Below, one piece after another: positions 31,327-41,660 of a stretch of 64,000 nucleotides of DNA. The stretch spans positions 1-64,000 of the forward strand of contig NZ_LKEH01000015.1 in NCBI RefSeq assembly GCF_001642795.1, given 5' to 3'. The translations under genes were made by a program, and so were the position numbers. Positions within the stretch are counted from its first letter, which is position 1, and each line of letters starts with the position of its first letter. The stretch is from Pseudomonas viridiflava. GTDB lineage: Bacteria; Pseudomonadota; Gammaproteobacteria; Pseudomonadales; Pseudomonadaceae. The notes below the pieces were generated by a model. That model was given only the letters and a program-made list of their open reading frames with translations, searched no databases and was not told the DNA's origin.

Positions 31327-31478
31327 CACGACGCAGTGCCCGTCGTGAATCCTGCCAGCAGGAATCACCGCGGAATCTGCGTCGGACTCGACCTCTCAGG
31401 CGGCTTCAGGAAGGCCCGACGGCCTTTCCGGAGTCCACCCGGAGTAGCGGTCACAGGTGGTGCGGCACGCTGACGTGC
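31327..31478 (+). other. four successive hairpins in the lpdG-sucC gap
   Basis: CACGACG/CGTCGTG (31327-31347), TCCTGC/GCAGGA (31350-31363), AAGGCC/GGCCTT (31411-31426) and GCACG/CGTGC (31465-31478) fill most of the 206-nt gap. None has a T run, so they look like mRNA-stability or processing structures rather than terminators. Confidence 0.5.
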
Positions 31479-31519
31479 AGCACCGAATGCGCAGTACCTA
31501 AACGAAGACGGTAATAAGC

Positions 31520-32686
31520 ATGAATCTTCACGAGTATCAGGGTAAGCAGCTGTTCGCTGAATACGGCCTGCCAGTATCCAAAGGCTACGCAGTAGACACC
31601 CCAGAAGCAGCAGCAGAAGCCTGCGACAAGATCGGCGGAACCGAGTGGGTCGTCAAAGCCCAGGTTCACGCAGGTGGTCGCGGTAAAGCGGGCGGCGTAA
31701 AGCTGGTTCGCAGCAAGGAAGACGCTGCAGCGTTCGCACAGCAGTGGCTGGGCAAGCGTCTGGTGACTTACCAGACTGACGCCAATGGTCAGCCAGTGAC
31801 CAAGATCCTGGTCGAATCGTGCACCGATATCGCCAAAGAGCTGTACCTGGGCGCTGTTGTAGACCGTTCCAGCCGTCGTATCGTGTTCATGGCTTCCACC
31901 GAAGGTGGTGTGGACATCGAGAAGATCGCTCACGACACTCCTGAAAAGATTCTCAAGGCCACGATCGATCCACTGGTTGGCGCTCAGCCGTTCCAGGGTC
32001 GCGATCTGGCATTCCAGCTGGGTCTGGAAGGCAAGCAGGTCACTCAGTTCGCCAAGATCTTCACCGGTCTGGCCAAACTGTTCCAGGACCACGATCTGGC
32101 CCTGCTGGAAGTGAACCCGCTGGTTATCAAGGCTGACGGCGACCTGCATTGCCTCGACGCCAAGATCAACATCGACGCCAACGCCATGTATCGTCAGCCA
32201 AAGCTGAAGGCTTTCCACGATCCATCGCAAGATGACCCGCGCGAAGCCCACGCTGCCAAGTTCGAACTGAACTACGTGGCACTGGAAGGCAACATCGGCT
32301 GCATGGTCAACGGTGCCGGCCTGGCCATGGGTACCATGGACATCGTCAACCTGCATGGCGGCAAGCCTGCAAACTTCCTTGACGTTGGCGGTGGCGCTAC
32401 CAAGGAACGCGTTACCGAAGCGTTCAAGATCATCCTGTCCGACACCAACGTCGCCGCAGTACTGGTCAACATCTTCGGCGGCATCGTTCGTTGCGACATG
32501 ATTGCCGAAGGCATCATCGGTGCAGTGAAAGAAGTCGGCGTGAAAATCCCGGTTGTTGTTCGTCTTGAAGGCAACAACGCTGAACTGGGCGCTAAAGTAC
32601 TGGCAGAAAGCGGTTTGAACATCATCGCGGCTACCAGCCTGACCGACGCTGCTCAACAAGTCGTCAAAGCTGCGGAGGGCAAATAA
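31520..32686 (+). CDS. sucC: succinyl-CoA synthetase beta subunit
   Basis: 388 aa. ATP-grasp N-terminal domain ([38 protein letters not shown]) and a C-terminal CoA-ligase domain ([41 protein letters not shown] [14 protein letters not shown]). With SucD converts succinyl-CoA to succinate with nucleotide triphosphate formation. Its stop overlaps the sucD ATG by one base. Confidence 0.98.
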   Translation: MNLHEYQGKQLFAEYGLPVSKGYAVDTPEAAAEACDKIGGTEWVVKAQVHAGGRGKAGGVKLVRSKEDAAAFAQQWLGKRLVTYQTDANGQPVTKILVESCTDIAKELYLGAVVDRSSRRIVFMASTEGGVDIEKIAHDTPEKILKATIDPLVGAQPFQGRDLAFQLGLEGKQVTQFAKIFTGLAKLFQDHDLALLEVNPLVIKADGDLHCLDAKINIDANAMYRQPKLKAFHDPSQDDPREAHAAKFELNYVALEGNIGCMVNGAGLAMGTMDIVNLHGGKPANFLDVGGGATKERVTEAFKIILSDTNVAAVLVNIFGGIVRCDMIAEGIIGAVKEVGVKIPVVVRLEGNNAELGAKVLAESGLNIIAATSLTDAAQQVVKAAEGK

Positions 32687-33567
32687 TGAGCGTCCTGATC
32701 AATAAAGACACCAAGGTTATCTGCCAGGGCTTCACTGGCTCGCAGGGTACCTTCCACTCCGAACAAGCCATTGCCTACGGCACCAAAATGGTTGGCGGCG
32801 TGACACCAGGCAAGGGTGGCACCACTCACCTGAACCTGCCGGTGTTCAACACTGTTGCAGAAGCGGTTGCTACCACTGGCGCCGATGCTTCGGTTATCTA
32901 CGTTCCGGCTCCTTTCTGCAAGGATTCGATCCTGGAAGCTGCATTCGCCGGCATCAAGCTGATCGTCTGCATCACCGAAGGCATCCCGACCATCGACATG
33001 CTGGAAGCCAAGGTCAAGTGTGACGAACTGGGCGTGGTCCTGATCGGCCCTAACTGCCCAGGCGTCATCACTCCGGGCGAGTGCAAGATCGGCATCATGC
33101 CAGGTCACATTCACTTGCCAGGCAAGGTCGGTATCGTGTCGCGTTCCGGCACCCTGACCTACGAAGCTGTGAAGCAGACCACTGACGCCGGTTTCGGTCA
33201 GTCCACCTGCGTTGGTATCGGTGGTGACCCGATCCCGGGCTCCAACTTCATCGACATCCTGAAACTGTTCCAGGAAGACCCGAAGACCGAAGCGATCGTC
33301 ATGATCGGTGAGATCGGCGGTTCGGCTGAAGAAGAAGCGGCTGCCTACATCAAGGCACACGTGACCAAGCCGGTTGTTTCCTACATCGCGGGTGTGACTG
33401 CTCCTCCGGGCAAGCGCATGGGCCATGCGGGCGCAATCATCTCCGGCGGTAAAGGTACTGCAGACGAGAAATTCGCTGCACTGCAGGACGCGGGCGTCAA
33501 AACCGTTCGTTCCCTGGCAGACATCGGCAAGGCCCTGGCCGAGCTGACCGGTTGGCCGGTGAAGTAA
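32686..33567 (+). CDS. sucD: succinyl-CoA synthetase alpha subunit
   Basis: 293 aa. CoA-binding Rossmann domain ([20 protein letters not shown]) and ligase domain; the phosphorylated histidine lies in [14 protein letters not shown] (His247). Translationally coupled to sucC. A strong hairpin follows 29 nt after the stop. Confidence 0.98.
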   Translation: MSVLINKDTKVICQGFTGSQGTFHSEQAIAYGTKMVGGVTPGKGGTTHLNLPVFNTVAEAVATTGADASVIYVPAPFCKDSILEAAFAGIKLIVCITEGIPTIDMLEAKVKCDELGVVLIGPNCPGVITPGECKIGIMPGHIHLPGKVGIVSRSGTLTYEAVKQTTDAGFGQSTCVGIGGDPIPGSNFIDILKLFQEDPKTEAIVMIGEIGGSAEEEAAAYIKAHVTKPVVSYIAGVTAPPGKRMGHAGAIISGGKGTADEKFAALQDAGVKTVRSLADIGKALAELTGWPVK

Positions 33568-33950
33568 GCCTCGCTTACTTTCTCGAGCAATCAGCAAAGG
33601 CCACCTTCTGGTGGCCTTTGTGCATTCTGGGGATTGAGAAATCAATCGCGGCCACGCCACCGTCAAGCTACTGAAGAACCAGGATTTTTTTGTGACAGAC
33701 CCGTGGTGGCGCCTCCCACAGTTGAGTGTCAGTGGCTATAAATTTCTGCGCTTATAAAGGGCGTATATCGGAAGCTCGCCCTTCAATAGTGCATTTATTG
33801 CCCGGATTCGCTACCCTGTCGACCGTTTTTGCGTCGCCCTCACAAGGGGCACGTCGCAAGGTACTGCCACGTCTTACGCTGACGGGCTGCGTTCACCTCA
33901 TTCACGGGTGACGTCATTTCCCTTATCTCGATTTTGTGTGGTCCTTTGCA
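33568..33950. other. 383-nt gap sucD-brnQ
   Basis: Apart from the sucD terminator (33596-33619), only A/T-rich boxes around 33737 and 33753 and a GCCTCCCACA fragment reminiscent of the REPIN arm (near 33711) were seen. No promoter with proper spacing was found. Confidence 0.45.
33596..33619. terminator. terminator of the suc operon
   Basis: AAAGGCCACC-TTCT-GGTGGCCTTT, perfect 10-bp stem with a 4-nt loop. Only three T follow, so termination may be partial. Confidence 0.75.
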
Positions 33951-35264
33951 ATGAAAGTGTTGAAAGGCCAGGACATCCTGGCACTTGGTTTCATGACGTT
34001 CGCCCTCTTCGTCGGGGCGGGCAATATCATCTTCCCGCCTATCGTGGGTCTGCAGGCCGGTCCCCATGTATGGATCGCCGCGCTGGGCTTTCTGGTTACG
34101 GCAGTGGGCTTGCCAGTGGTCACGGTAATTGCCCTGGCCAGGGTCGGTGGCGCGATGGATGCGTTGAGCAGCCCGATCGGCAAGGTCGCGGGCGGTATTC
34201 TCGCTGCGGTGTGTTACCTCGCCGTCGGCCCTTTGTTCGCCACGCCGCGCACGGCCACGGTTTCCTTCGAGGTCGGGCTTGCGCCGTTGACCGGTGACGG
34301 TCCGATGGCGCTGGCCCTGTATAGCCTCGTGTATTTCCTGGTGGTGTTCTGGGTGTCGCTGTATCCGGGGCGACTGCTCGACACGGTAGGGCGCTTTCTC
34401 GCGCCGCTCAAGATACTCGCACTGGCGATTCTGGGTATCGCAGCCTTTGCTCTGCCAGCAGGCGACATCGGTACCGCAGAGCCTGCTTACACGGCAGCGC
34501 CGTTCTCGCAGGGCTTCATCAATGGCTACCTGACCATGGACACCCTGGGGGCTCTGGTATTCGGCATCGTCATCGTCAACGCAATCCGCTCGCGGGGCGT
34601 CGAATCGCCGCGGCTGATCACGCGTTACGCGATCATCGCCGGACTGATTGCAGGGGTAGGGCTGGCGCTGGTGTACATCAGTCTGTTTCGCCTGGGTTCC
34701 GGCAGTCACTCGGTGGCTGCGGGTGCAACCAATGGCGCGGTGGTGCTGCACGCTTACGTGCAACACACCTTCGGTTCGCTGGGCAGCGGCTTTCTGGCGG
34801 TGCTGATTTCCCTGGCGTGTCTGGTGACAGCGGTAGGTCTGACCTGCGCCTGTGCCGAATACTTTGCCAAGATCCTGCCGCTGTCCTACAGGACGCTGGT
34901 GGTGATGCTGGCTGTCTTCTCGCTGCTGGTGTCGAATCTGGGCCTGACCAAGCTGATCCTGTTCTCGATCCCGGTACTGACCGCGATCTATCCGCCCTGC
35001 ATCGTTCTGGTTGCGTTGAGCTTCTGCAAGGGATTCTGGCAACGTCAGGGTCGAGTGGTGGCACCTGTCATGCTGGTGTCGCTGATCTTTGGGCTGATCG
35101 ATGCGATAAAAGGCGCGGGCTTTACTGACTCTCTGCCGAAAGCGTTGGCTAACTTGCCATTGAGTGAGCAGGGTCTGGCCTGGTTGATTCCGTCGGTTAT
35201 AACATTGGCGGGTGCAATCATTGTCGACAGAATTAAAGGCAAGCGCAGCGAAGCGTTGGCATGA
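33951..35264 (+). CDS. brnQ: branched-chain amino acid permease (LIVCS family)
   Basis: 437 aa, about 12 transmembrane helices. Opens [20 protein letters not shown], then [17 protein letters not shown], the LIVCS/BrnQ signature, for Na+- or H+-coupled uptake of Leu, Ile and Val. No strong ribosome binding site is seen before the ATG at 33951, chosen from the family N-terminus. Follows the suc operon as in P. aeruginosa. Confidence 0.93.
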   Translation: MKVLKGQDILALGFMTFALFVGAGNIIFPPIVGLQAGPHVWIAALGFLVTAVGLPVVTVIALARVGGAMDALSSPIGKVAGGILAAVCYLAVGPLFATPRTATVSFEVGLAPLTGDGPMALALYSLVYFLVVFWVSLYPGRLLDTVGRFLAPLKILALAILGIAAFALPAGDIGTAEPAYTAAPFSQGFINGYLTMDTLGALVFGIVIVNAIRSRGVESPRLITRYAIIAGLIAGVGLALVYISLFRLGSGSHSVAAGATNGAVVLHAYVQHTFGSLGSGFLAVLISLACLVTAVGLTCACAEYFAKILPLSYRTLVVMLAVFSLLVSNLGLTKLILFSIPVLTAIYPPCIVLVALSFCKGFWQRQGRVVAPVMLVSLIFGLIDAIKGAGFTDSLPKALANLPLSEQGLAWLIPSVITLAGAIIVDRIKGKRSEALA

Positions 35265-35290
35265 AGTCGGTCATATAACTAAACGCGCAA

Positions 35291-35320
35291 TAATAAAGCC
35301 CGCCTAAGCGGGCTTTATTA
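35291..35320. terminator. bidirectional terminator brnQ / lipoprotein
   Basis: TAATAAAGCCCGC-CTAA-GCGGGCTTTATTA, perfect 13-bp stem with a 4-nt loop, serving two convergent genes. Confidence 0.92.
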
Positions 35321-35345
35321 TGTGTAGTTCTGCAAGCCGATGGCT

Positions 35346-35618
35346 TTACTTGGTTGCAGGTGCTGCTTCAGTCGCCGGGGCCGGAGCCTGGTTGGCGTTT
35401 TCGGTCGCGCGCTGTTGAGCGGCTTCAGCGTTTTTCTGAGCAGCTTCCTGGCTTTCCTTGGCCGCGTCGTTCACTTTTTCCTGAGCCTTCTCCATCGACT
35501 CCTGGGACTGTTGAGCAGCTTTGTTGGCATCTTGCTGAGTGTTCTCGGATTTTTTGTCGCAGGCAGCAAGACCCAGAGTGGCAGAAAGCATCAAGGCATA
35601 GGCTAAAGATTTACGCAT
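35346..35618 (-). CDS. small Ala/Gln/Glu-rich coiled-coil lipoprotein
   Basis: 90 aa. Signal peptide with lipobox LAAC (MRKSLAYALMLSATLGLAAC), then a highly charged helical repeat (AAQQSQESMEKAQEKVNDAA, AAQKNAEAAQQRATEN) and a short Ala/Pro tail. Resembles small Lpp/OprI-like or stress-induced outer-membrane lipoproteins; function unknown. AAGGAG ribosome binding site before the ATG at 35618. An AlgU-like promoter at 35652-35679 suggests an envelope-stress response. Confidence 0.85.
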   Translation of the reverse strand: MRKSLAYALMLSATLGLAACDKKSENTQQDANKAAQQSQESMEKAQEKVNDAAKESQEAAQKNAEAAQQRATENANQAPAPATEAAPATK

Positions 35619-35651
35619 GGGGTATTTCTCCTTATTGAGTATCCACGTGCC

Positions 35652-35679
35652 TAAGAGCATGCCCGTGTAAATTAAGTTC
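35652..35679 (-). promoter_or_regulatory. AlgU (sigmaE-type) promoter
   Basis: Minus strand: GAACTT (35674-35679), 17-nt spacer, TCTTA (35652-35656), close to the AlgU consensus GAACTT-N16/17-TCtgA. It lies 34 nt before the lipoprotein ATG. Confidence 0.55.
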
Positions 35680-35849
35680 CAGGCAGTTCGGTATATTATT
35701 TAACCTCGCTGTTTTATTCATGTTTCGTCCAGCTGAAACAGCTCGCAAGCAGCCGTCGATGTTATTATGTATACGCGGTTCCGATCCGCGACGACAAAGA
35801 AGTTCACAGCCCGGTCGGCAGTCGGAATGCATCGATTGATTCCTGTGCT

Positions 35850-35877
35850 CTTGAAATCCCTCGCCCAGCCCCCACTT
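35850..35877 (+). promoter_or_regulatory. sigma32 (heat-shock) promoter of htpG
   Basis: CTTGAAA (35850-35856), 13-nt spacer, CCCCACTT (35870-35877), nearly identical to the E. coli sigma32 consensus. About 77 nt before the htpG ATG. Confidence 0.8.
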
Positions 35878-35953
35878 TGATGACTACGCGCTGCTACACA
35901 GGCTCATGCCTCGCTGTGGCGGCTTATGCCATCCAGATCGGAGTTTGATGACC

Positions 35954-37861
35954 ATGAGTGTGGAAACTCAAAAGGAAACCCTGGGCTTCCAGACCGAGGT
36001 AAAGCAGCTGCTTCACCTCATGATCCATTCGCTGTATTCCAACAAGGAAATCTTCCTTCGCGAATTGATCTCGAACGCGTCTGACGCGGTCGACAAATTG
36101 CGTTTCGAGGCGCTGTCCAGGCCTGAGCTGCTGGAAGGCGGCGCAGAGCTGAAGATTCGCGTGAGCTTCGACAAGGACGCGAAGACCGTTACGCTCGAAG
36201 ACAACGGCATTGGTATGAGCCGTGACGATGTGATCACCCATCTGGGGACCATCGCCAAATCCGGTACCGCTGATTTCATGAAAAACCTGTCGGGCGACCA
36301 GAAGAAGGATTCGCACCTGATCGGTCAGTTCGGCGTCGGTTTCTATTCGGCGTTCATCGTCGCCAATCAGGTTGAAGTGTTCAGCCGTCGTGCGGGCCTG
36401 CCGGCCAGCGAAGGTGTGCACTGGTCCTCCAAGGGTGAAGGCGAGTTCGAAGTCGCGACCCTGGACAAGGCCGAGCGCGGCACCCGCATCGTCCTGCACC
36501 TGAAGGACGGCGAAGATGAGTTTGCCGACGGCTATCGTCTGCGCAACATCATCAAGAAGTACTCCGACCACATCGCTCTGCCTATCGAACTGCCGAAAGA
36601 GCAGGCTCCGGCGGCAGAAGGCGAGGAGGCACCGGCGCTCGAGTGGGAAACCGTCAACCGCGCCAGCGCGCTGTGGACCCGCTCCCGTTCCGAGGTGAAG
36701 GACGAGGAGTATCAGGAGTTCTACAAGCACGTCGCCCACGATTACGAGAACCCGCTGAGCTGGAGCCACAACAAGGTCGAAGGCAAGCTGGAGTACACCT
36801 CGCTGCTTTACGTACCGGCCCGCGCACCGTTCGACCTGTATCAGCGCGAAGCACCACGTGGCCTGAAGCTGTACGTGCAGCGCGTATTTGTCATGGATCA
36901 GGCCGAGTCGTTCCTGCCGCTGTACATGCGCTTCATCAAGGGCGTGGTCGATTCCAATGACCTGTCGTTGAACGTGTCCCGCGAGATCCTGCAGAAAGAC
37001 CCGATCATCGACTCGATGAAGTCGGCGCTGACCAAGCGCGTCCTCGACATGCTGGAAAAGCTGGCGAAGAACGAGCCCGAGCAATACAAGGGTTTCTGGA
37101 AGAATTTCGGTCAGGTCCTCAAGGAAGGCCCGGCAGAAGACTTCGCCAACAAGGAGAAGATCGCCGGCCTGCTGCGCTTCGCTTCCACTTCCGACGAGAG
37201 CGGCGAGCAGAGCGTTTCTCTGGCCGAGTACCTGGCTCGCGCCAAGGAAGGTCAGGATAAGATCTACTACCTGACCGGCGAATCCTACGCTCAGGTCAAG
37301 AACAGCCCGCACCTTGAAGTCTTCCGCAAGAAAGGCATCGAAGTGCTGCTGTTGACCGACCGTATCGACGAGTGGCTGATGAGCTACCTGAGCGACTTCG
37401 ACGGCAAGGGCTTCGTGGACGTGGCGCGTGGTGATCTGGATCTGGGCAAGCTCGACTCCGAAGAGGACAAGAAGGCTCAGGAAGAGATCGCCAAGGACAA
37501 GGAAGGCTTGATCGAGCGTATCAAGACGGCCCTGGGCGAGTCTGTCAGTGAGGTGCGTGTGTCGCATCGTCTGACCGATTCACCTGCGATTCTGGCCATC
37601 GGCGAGCAGGACATGGGTCTGCAGATGCGTCAGATTCTGGAAGCCAGCGGTCAGAAGGTTCCGGACTCCAAGCCAATCTTCGAATTCAACCCGGCGCACC
37701 CTCTGATCGGCAAGCTGGACGCCGAGCAGAGCGAAGAACGCTTTGGCGACCTGTCGCACATCCTGTTCGATCAGGCTGCGCTGGCTGCCGGTGACAGCCT
37801 CAAGGATCCGGCCGCTTACGTGCGCCGTCTGAACAAGCTGTTGGTAGAGCTGTCGGTTTGA
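35954..37861 (+). CDS. htpG: molecular chaperone HtpG (Hsp90)
   Basis: 635 aa. GHKL ATPase domain ([56 protein letters not shown]), middle domain ([38 protein letters not shown]) and C-terminal dimerisation domain; no MEEVD tail, as in bacteria. ATG 35954 ([12 protein letters not shown]) matches the family; ATG 35948 is two codons earlier. Heat-shock control is supported by the sigma32-type promoter. Confidence 0.97.
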   Translation: MSVETQKETLGFQTEVKQLLHLMIHSLYSNKEIFLRELISNASDAVDKLRFEALSRPELLEGGAELKIRVSFDKDAKTVTLEDNGIGMSRDDVITHLGTIAKSGTADFMKNLSGDQKKDSHLIGQFGVGFYSAFIVANQVEVFSRRAGLPASEGVHWSSKGEGEFEVATLDKAERGTRIVLHLKDGEDEFADGYRLRNIIKKYSDHIALPIELPKEQAPAAEGEEAPALEWETVNRASALWTRSRSEVKDEEYQEFYKHVAHDYENPLSWSHNKVEGKLEYTSLLYVPARAPFDLYQREAPRGLKLYVQRVFVMDQAESFLPLYMRFIKGVVDSNDLSLNVSREILQKDPIIDSMKSALTKRVLDMLEKLAKNEPEQYKGFWKNFGQVLKEGPAEDFANKEKIAGLLRFASTSDESGEQSVSLAEYLARAKEGQDKIYYLTGESYAQVKNSPHLEVFRKKGIEVLLLTDRIDEWLMSYLSDFDGKGFVDVARGDLDLGKLDSEEDKKAQEEIAKDKEGLIERIKTALGESVSEVRVSHRLTDSPAILAIGEQDMGLQMRQILEASGQKVPDSKPIFEFNPAHPLIGKLDAEQSEERFGDLSHILFDQAALAAGDSLKDPAAYVRRLNKLLVELSV

Positions 37862-37875
37862 TGACCGAATGACAG

Positions 37876-37899
37876 AAAACCCGCTTCGGCGGGTTTTTT
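37876..37899 (+). terminator. htpG terminator
   Basis: AAAACCCGC-TTCG-GCGGGTTTTTT, a 9-bp stem with a stable TTCG tetraloop and T run. Confidence 0.9.
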
Positions 37900-37952
37900 G
37901 TTTGTGCTTGCGCACCGTATTTTTGACAACCTCAAATGATCAGGAGTCAGCA

Positions 37953-38687
37953 ATGAGCAGCAAGATTACTGTCCGTTCCGTAGTACACCAGATTGATGGT
38001 CAGCCCTACGAAAGTCGTCTCGTGTACGACGCCAGCGCGACCTCGTCCCGTCCTGGCCTGTTGATGGCTCCCAACTGGATGGGCGTCAGCGAAGGTGCCG
38101 AGGACATCGCCAAGGCCGTGGCTGAGCAGGGTTATGTAGTACTGCTGGCCGACCTGTATGGTCAGAAAATTCGCCCGGCCAATGGCGATGAAGCCGGCGC
38201 GGCGATGATGCCCCTTAAAGATGACCGTGCTCTGCTGCGCAAGCGCATGCAGGCCGGTCTTGATCTGCTGCTGAGTCAGGCGGGTGTGTCGCTGGACGCC
38301 AAACGCATCGCGACGTTCGGCTTCTGCTTCGGTGGTTGCTGCTCGCTGGAGCTGGCGCGCAGCGGTGCTGATGTAAAGGCGGCGATATCCTTCCACGGCA
38401 CACTGGACACGCCAAACCCTGGCGATGCGAGCAACATCAAGGGTTCTGTTCTGGTCCTGAACGGCGCATCGGACCCGATGGTGCCGAAAGACCAGCAGTT
38501 GGCGTTTGAAGATGAAATGAATGCAGCAAAGGTCGATTGGCAGTTGCACAACTACGGCGGCGCGTTCCATTCCTTTACCGATCCGCACGCCAATGTTCCG
38601 GGCAAGATGATGTACGACGCCAAGGTCGCTGCACGGGCCTTCAAGTCGATGCACGATCTATTGAGCGAAGTGTTCAACCAAAAGTAA
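37953..38687 (+). CDS. dienelactone hydrolase family protein
   Basis: 244 aa alpha/beta hydrolase. Nucleophile Cys125 in FGFCFGGCCSLELA, the G-x-C-x-G-G motif of dienelactone hydrolases; acid in NGASDPMVPKDQ; histidine in YGGAFHSFTDP. Cytosolic; no signal. The ATG at 37953 follows CAGGAGTC. Follows htpG as in P. aeruginosa. Natural substrate unknown: no chlorocatechol pathway genes are nearby. Confidence 0.9.
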   Translation: MSSKITVRSVVHQIDGQPYESRLVYDASATSSRPGLLMAPNWMGVSEGAEDIAKAVAEQGYVVLLADLYGQKIRPANGDEAGAAMMPLKDDRALLRKRMQAGLDLLLSQAGVSLDAKRIATFGFCFGGCCSLELARSGADVKAAISFHGTLDTPNPGDASNIKGSVLVLNGASDPMVPKDQQLAFEDEMNAAKVDWQLHNYGGAFHSFTDPHANVPGKMMYDAKVAARAFKSMHDLLSEVFNQK

Positions 38688-38695
38688 GTCAGTGT

Positions 38696-38733
38696 AACGG
38701 CCGGATCTTCAAGGCAACTCGATCCGGCCCGTT
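38696..38733. terminator. weak stem-loop between hydrolase and pirin genes
   Basis: AACGGCCGGATC (38696-38707) pairs with GATCCGGCCCGTT (38721-38733) with one bulged base. It overlaps the pirin 3' end. The T tract is poor. Confidence 0.4.
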
Positions 38734-39560
38734 TCTCCTGGAACTGTCGGCCAGTCGCCGTCTGCCCATCGACGCCGTGCATCTTCGATCAGTGCGGCCT
38801 CGCTGGCGACGAAATTCCAGTTCATGCGCCGCGGTCCGTCCAGGGCTGCGCCGCCTATCAGCACCGCATGGCATTCGCTTTCCGCGCACAGGTTGACAGT
38901 GGTTCCGGGTTCCAGCACGACCATCGTGCAGGGCAGGACCGGTGTGCCGTCCAGTGCGGCTTCACCTGCGAGCACATACAGCGCGCGCTCCTGATGTTCC
39001 GGTTCCATTGCCAGGGTCGTGGCGGTCTGCAGGCGTATTTCAGCGTACAGCGTGTCTGAGAGCACCGGTATGGGTGATTGCAGGCCAAAGCCGTTACCCG
39101 CCAGCATGCGTATGAAAATTCCCATGCTGTCGCTTTGCGGCAGGCTGTGTGCCGGGTGATGGCTGTAATGACCTTCACCCTGTTCGTGGTCACGGGGCGA
39201 TGCCAGCCAGACCTGCAGGCCATGCAGGCGCGATCCGCTCACCCGCAACGGCTCCGGCGTGCGCTCGATGTGGGCGATGGCTGCGCCTGACGTCATCCAG
39301 CTCACATCTCCCGCCTTGACGCACTGATCGCTGCCCAAGCTGTCCTTGTGCTGCAGTTCGCCTTCCAGCAGGTACGTCAGCGTCGACAGGCCGATATGCG
39401 GGTGCTGTCGGATATCCATGCCTGCGCCAGGCGGGTAATCCGTCGCAAGCATGTGGTCGAAGAACACGAATGGCCCCACGCTGCGGCAGCGCGCGGAGGG
39501 CAGGGGGCGAAGGATCGGCTGGCCTTCCACCGTTTCGGCGCGTGGTGTGAGGGTGAGCAT
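38709..39560 (-). CDS. pirin family protein
   Basis: 283 aa bicupin. N-terminal pirin domain with metal ligands in RQHPHIGLSTLTYLLEGELQHKDS; C-terminal pirin_C cupin. Pirins bind iron and act as quercetinase-like dioxygenases or redox regulators; the function here is not defined. Begins MLTLTPRAETVEG. Convergent with the dienelactone hydrolase gene. Confidence 0.9.
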   Translation of the reverse strand: MLTLTPRAETVEGQPILRPLPSARCRSVGPFVFFDHMLATDYPPGAGMDIRQHPHIGLSTLTYLLEGELQHKDSLGSDQCVKAGDVSWMTSGAAIAHIERTPEPLRVSGSRLHGLQVWLASPRDHEQGEGHYSHHPAHSLPQSDSMGIFIRMLAGNGFGLQSPIPVLSDTLYAEIRLQTATTLAMEPEHQERALYVLAGEAALDGTPVLPCTMVVLEPGTTVNLCAESECHAVLIGGAALDGPRRMNWNFVASEAALIEDARRRWADGDWPTVPGETGRIELP

Positions 39561-39668
39561 GGTTCGGGTCTCGACAATCTGTCAGGGAGTGTCTGGAATC
39601 ATAACGCGGGCGGGGCGAGGGGAGAATGTCAGGGTTGGCATGACCGATTTCCGTAGCGGGCACAGGGC

Positions 39669-39747
39669 TGTGGGAGGCGGCTTGCCGGCGACACGGTATG
39701 CCAGGAAAATCGCGTCATCGTTCATCGCCGGCAAGCCGCCTCCCACA
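39669..39747. repeat. REPIN-like palindrome, copy 2 (complete)
   Basis: Perfect 23-bp inverted arms at 39669-39691 (core GGCGGCTTGCCGGCGA) and 39725-39747, with a 33-nt loop. The loop segment CAGGAAAATCGCGTCATCG and the right arm are shared with the copy at 1-74. Intergenic between pirin and fabB. Confidence 0.88.
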
Positions 39748-39789
39748 AAGGTGTCAGGCAGCCTTTTGCGCGCTGCAGTCCGAAAACAG

Positions 39790-39815
39790 AAAAGGCGCCT
39801 CGAGAGGCGCCTTTT
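39790..39815. terminator. fabA-fabB terminator
   Basis: AAAAGGCGCCT-CGAG-AGGCGCCTTTT, perfect 11-bp stem with a 4-nt loop, 20 nt beyond the fabB stop (minus strand). Confidence 0.92.
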
Positions 39816-39834
39816 CAGTCTTGCACGGTCTTGC

Positions 39835-41052
39835 TTACGCGTTGTAGCGCTGCAGAACCAGTGTGGCGTTGGTGCCGCCGAAGCCGAAGCTGTTGCTCAT
39901 GACGCGATCGAGCTTTGCGTCTTCCCGGGTTTCCAGCAGGATCGGCATGTCAGCGACTTTCGGGTCCAGCTCGTCGATGTTGGCGGAGCCGGCGATGAAG
40001 TTGTTCTCCATCATCAGCAGGCAGTAGATCGCTTCGTGAACGCCAGCGGCGCCCAGCGAGTGACCCGACAGGCTCTTGGTGGAGCTGATCGCCGGCGCTT
40101 TATCACCGAAGACTGCACGTACACCATTCATCTCCATTTCATCGCCGACCGGGGTCGAGGTGCCATGGGTGTTCAGGTAGTCGATCGGGCCATCAACGGT
40201 CGACAGGGCCATCTGCATGCAGCGGATGGCACCTTCGCCGCTCGGTGCGACCATGTCGTAGCCATCGGATGTCGCGCCGTAGCCGACGATTTCCGCGTAG
40301 ATCTTCGCGCCACGTGCCAGAGCGTGTTCCAGCTCCTCGACCACGACCATGCCGCCGCCGCCGGCGATGACGAAACCGTCACGCTTGGCGTCATAGGCGC
40401 GGGAAGCCTTTTCCGGCGTCTCGTTGTACTGGGTCGACAGCGCGCCCATTGCGTCGAACAGGAACGACTGGCTCCAGTGTTCTTCTTCACCACCGCCTGC
40501 GAAGACGATGTCCTGCTTGCCCAGCTGGATCTGCTCGACAGCGTTGCCGATGCAGTGAGCGCTGGTGGCGCAGGCGGACGAGATGGAGTAGTTCACGCCC
40601 TTGATCTTGAACGGCGTGGCAAGGCAAGCGGAAACGGTGCTGCCCATGGTCCGCGTGACGCGGTAAGGGCCGACACGCTTGACGCCTTTTTCACGCAGGA
40701 TGTCCAGCGCTTCCATCTGGTTCAGTGTCGATGCGCCGCCGCTGCCGGCGATCAGGCCGGTGCGCACGTTGGACACCTGCTCGTCGGTCAGGCCGGCGTC
40801 AGCGATGGCGTCTTTCATGGCCAGATAGGCATAGGCTGCCGCATGGCCGACGAAGCGGTAGATCTTGCGATCGATCAGTTCTTCAAGGTTGAGGTCGATG
40901 GAGCCGGCAACCTGGCTACGCAGACCCATTTCGGCATATTCCGGCTGGAATTTGATGCCAGGGCGGTTGGCACGCAGGTTAGCGGTGACGGTGTCTTTGT
41001 CATTGCCCAAGCAGGAAACAATACCCAGACCAGTGATAACGACGCGGCGCAT
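39835..41052 (-). CDS. fabB: 3-oxoacyl-ACP synthase I
   Basis: 405 aa. Elongating KAS I needed for unsaturated fatty-acid synthesis. Catalytic Cys161 in SSACATSAH; the two histidines lie in [11 protein letters not shown] and [10 protein letters not shown]; ends [15 protein letters not shown]. The ATG at 41052 ([16 protein letters not shown]) is 10 nt after the fabA stop, forming the fabAB operon. Confidence 0.98.
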   Translation of the reverse strand: MRRVVITGLGIVSCLGNDKDTVTANLRANRPGIKFQPEYAEMGLRSQVAGSIDLNLEELIDRKIYRFVGHAAAYAYLAMKDAIADAGLTDEQVSNVRTGLIAGSGGASTLNQMEALDILREKGVKRVGPYRVTRTMGSTVSACLATPFKIKGVNYSISSACATSAHCIGNAVEQIQLGKQDIVFAGGGEEEHWSQSFLFDAMGALSTQYNETPEKASRAYDAKRDGFVIAGGGGMVVVEELEHALARGAKIYAEIVGYGATSDGYDMVAPSGEGAIRCMQMALSTVDGPIDYLNTHGTSTPVGDEMEMNGVRAVFGDKAPAISSTKSLSGHSLGAAGVHEAIYCLLMMENNFIAGSANIDELDPKVADMPILLETREDAKLDRVMSNSFGFGGTNATLVLQRYNA

Positions 41053-41062
41053 GCGATTACCC

Positions 41063-41578
41063 TTAGAAATTTTCAGTGGAAGTGAACAGACCGACACGCA
41101 GACCTTCGGCGCTGTAGATTTCGCGACCATCAACGCTCACGGTACCGTCGGCGATTGCCAGGACCAGTTTGCCGCGCATGGTGCGTTTGATATGGATGTT
41201 ATAGGTGACTTTTTTGGCAGTCGGGAGGACCTGGCCGAAAAACTTCACTTCACCTGAACCCAGGGCGCGGCCGCGGCCGGGGTTGCCTTGCCAGCCCAGA
41301 TAGAAGCCGACCAGCTGCCACATGGCGTCAAGGCCCAGGCAGCCCGGCATCACCGGGTCACCTTCGAAGTGACAGGCAAAGAACCACAGGTCAGAATTGA
41401 TATCGAGTTCGGCGACCAACTCACCCTTGCCGAACTTGCCGCCTTCTTCGCTGATGTGCGTAATGCGGTCAACCATCAGCATATTGGGGGCGGGCAGTTG
41501 CGCATTACCTGGGCCGAACAGCTCGCCACGACTGCAGCGCAGCAGGTCTTCCCGGGTAAAGGCGTGTTGTTTGGTCAT
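41063..41578 (-). CDS. fabA: 3-hydroxydecanoyl-ACP dehydratase/isomerase
   Basis: 171 aa, same length as E. coli FabA. Active-site His70 and Asp84 occur at the canonical positions in [20 protein letters not shown]. Introduces the cis double bond in the anaerobic unsaturated fatty-acid pathway. The fabA leader contains two hairpins (41619-41660). Confidence 0.98.
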   Translation of the reverse strand: MTKQHAFTREDLLRCSRGELFGPGNAQLPAPNMLMVDRITHISEEGGKFGKGELVAELDINSDLWFFACHFEGDPVMPGCLGLDAMWQLVGFYLGWQGNPGRGRALGSGEVKFFGQVLPTAKKVTYNIHIKRTMRGKLVLAIADGTVSVDGREIYSAEGLRVGLFTSTENF

Positions 41579-41618
41579 GCGAGCTCCTCAATGATCTTGT
41601 GCGGCAGGTTGGGGCGCC

Positions 41619-41660
41619 ACTGGCCCAAACGCCAGTCCTGGCGGACTAAATTGCCAGGAC
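41619..41660 (-). promoter_or_regulatory. two inverted repeats upstream of fabA
   Basis: ACTGGC-CCAAAC-GCCAGT (41619-41636) abuts GTCCTGGC / GCCAGGAC (41635-41660, 10-nt loop). They could be operator sites or leader hairpins. P. aeruginosa fabAB is repressed by DesT, but I do not recognise a DesT-type palindrome with certainty. Confidence 0.45.

Larger units (their letters stand above)
35619..35953. other. 335-nt divergent control region lipoprotein / htpG
   Basis: Carries an AlgU/sigmaE-like promoter toward the lipoprotein and a sigma32-like promoter toward htpG, so both genes look stress-controlled from one gap. Nothing else recognised. Confidence 0.6.
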
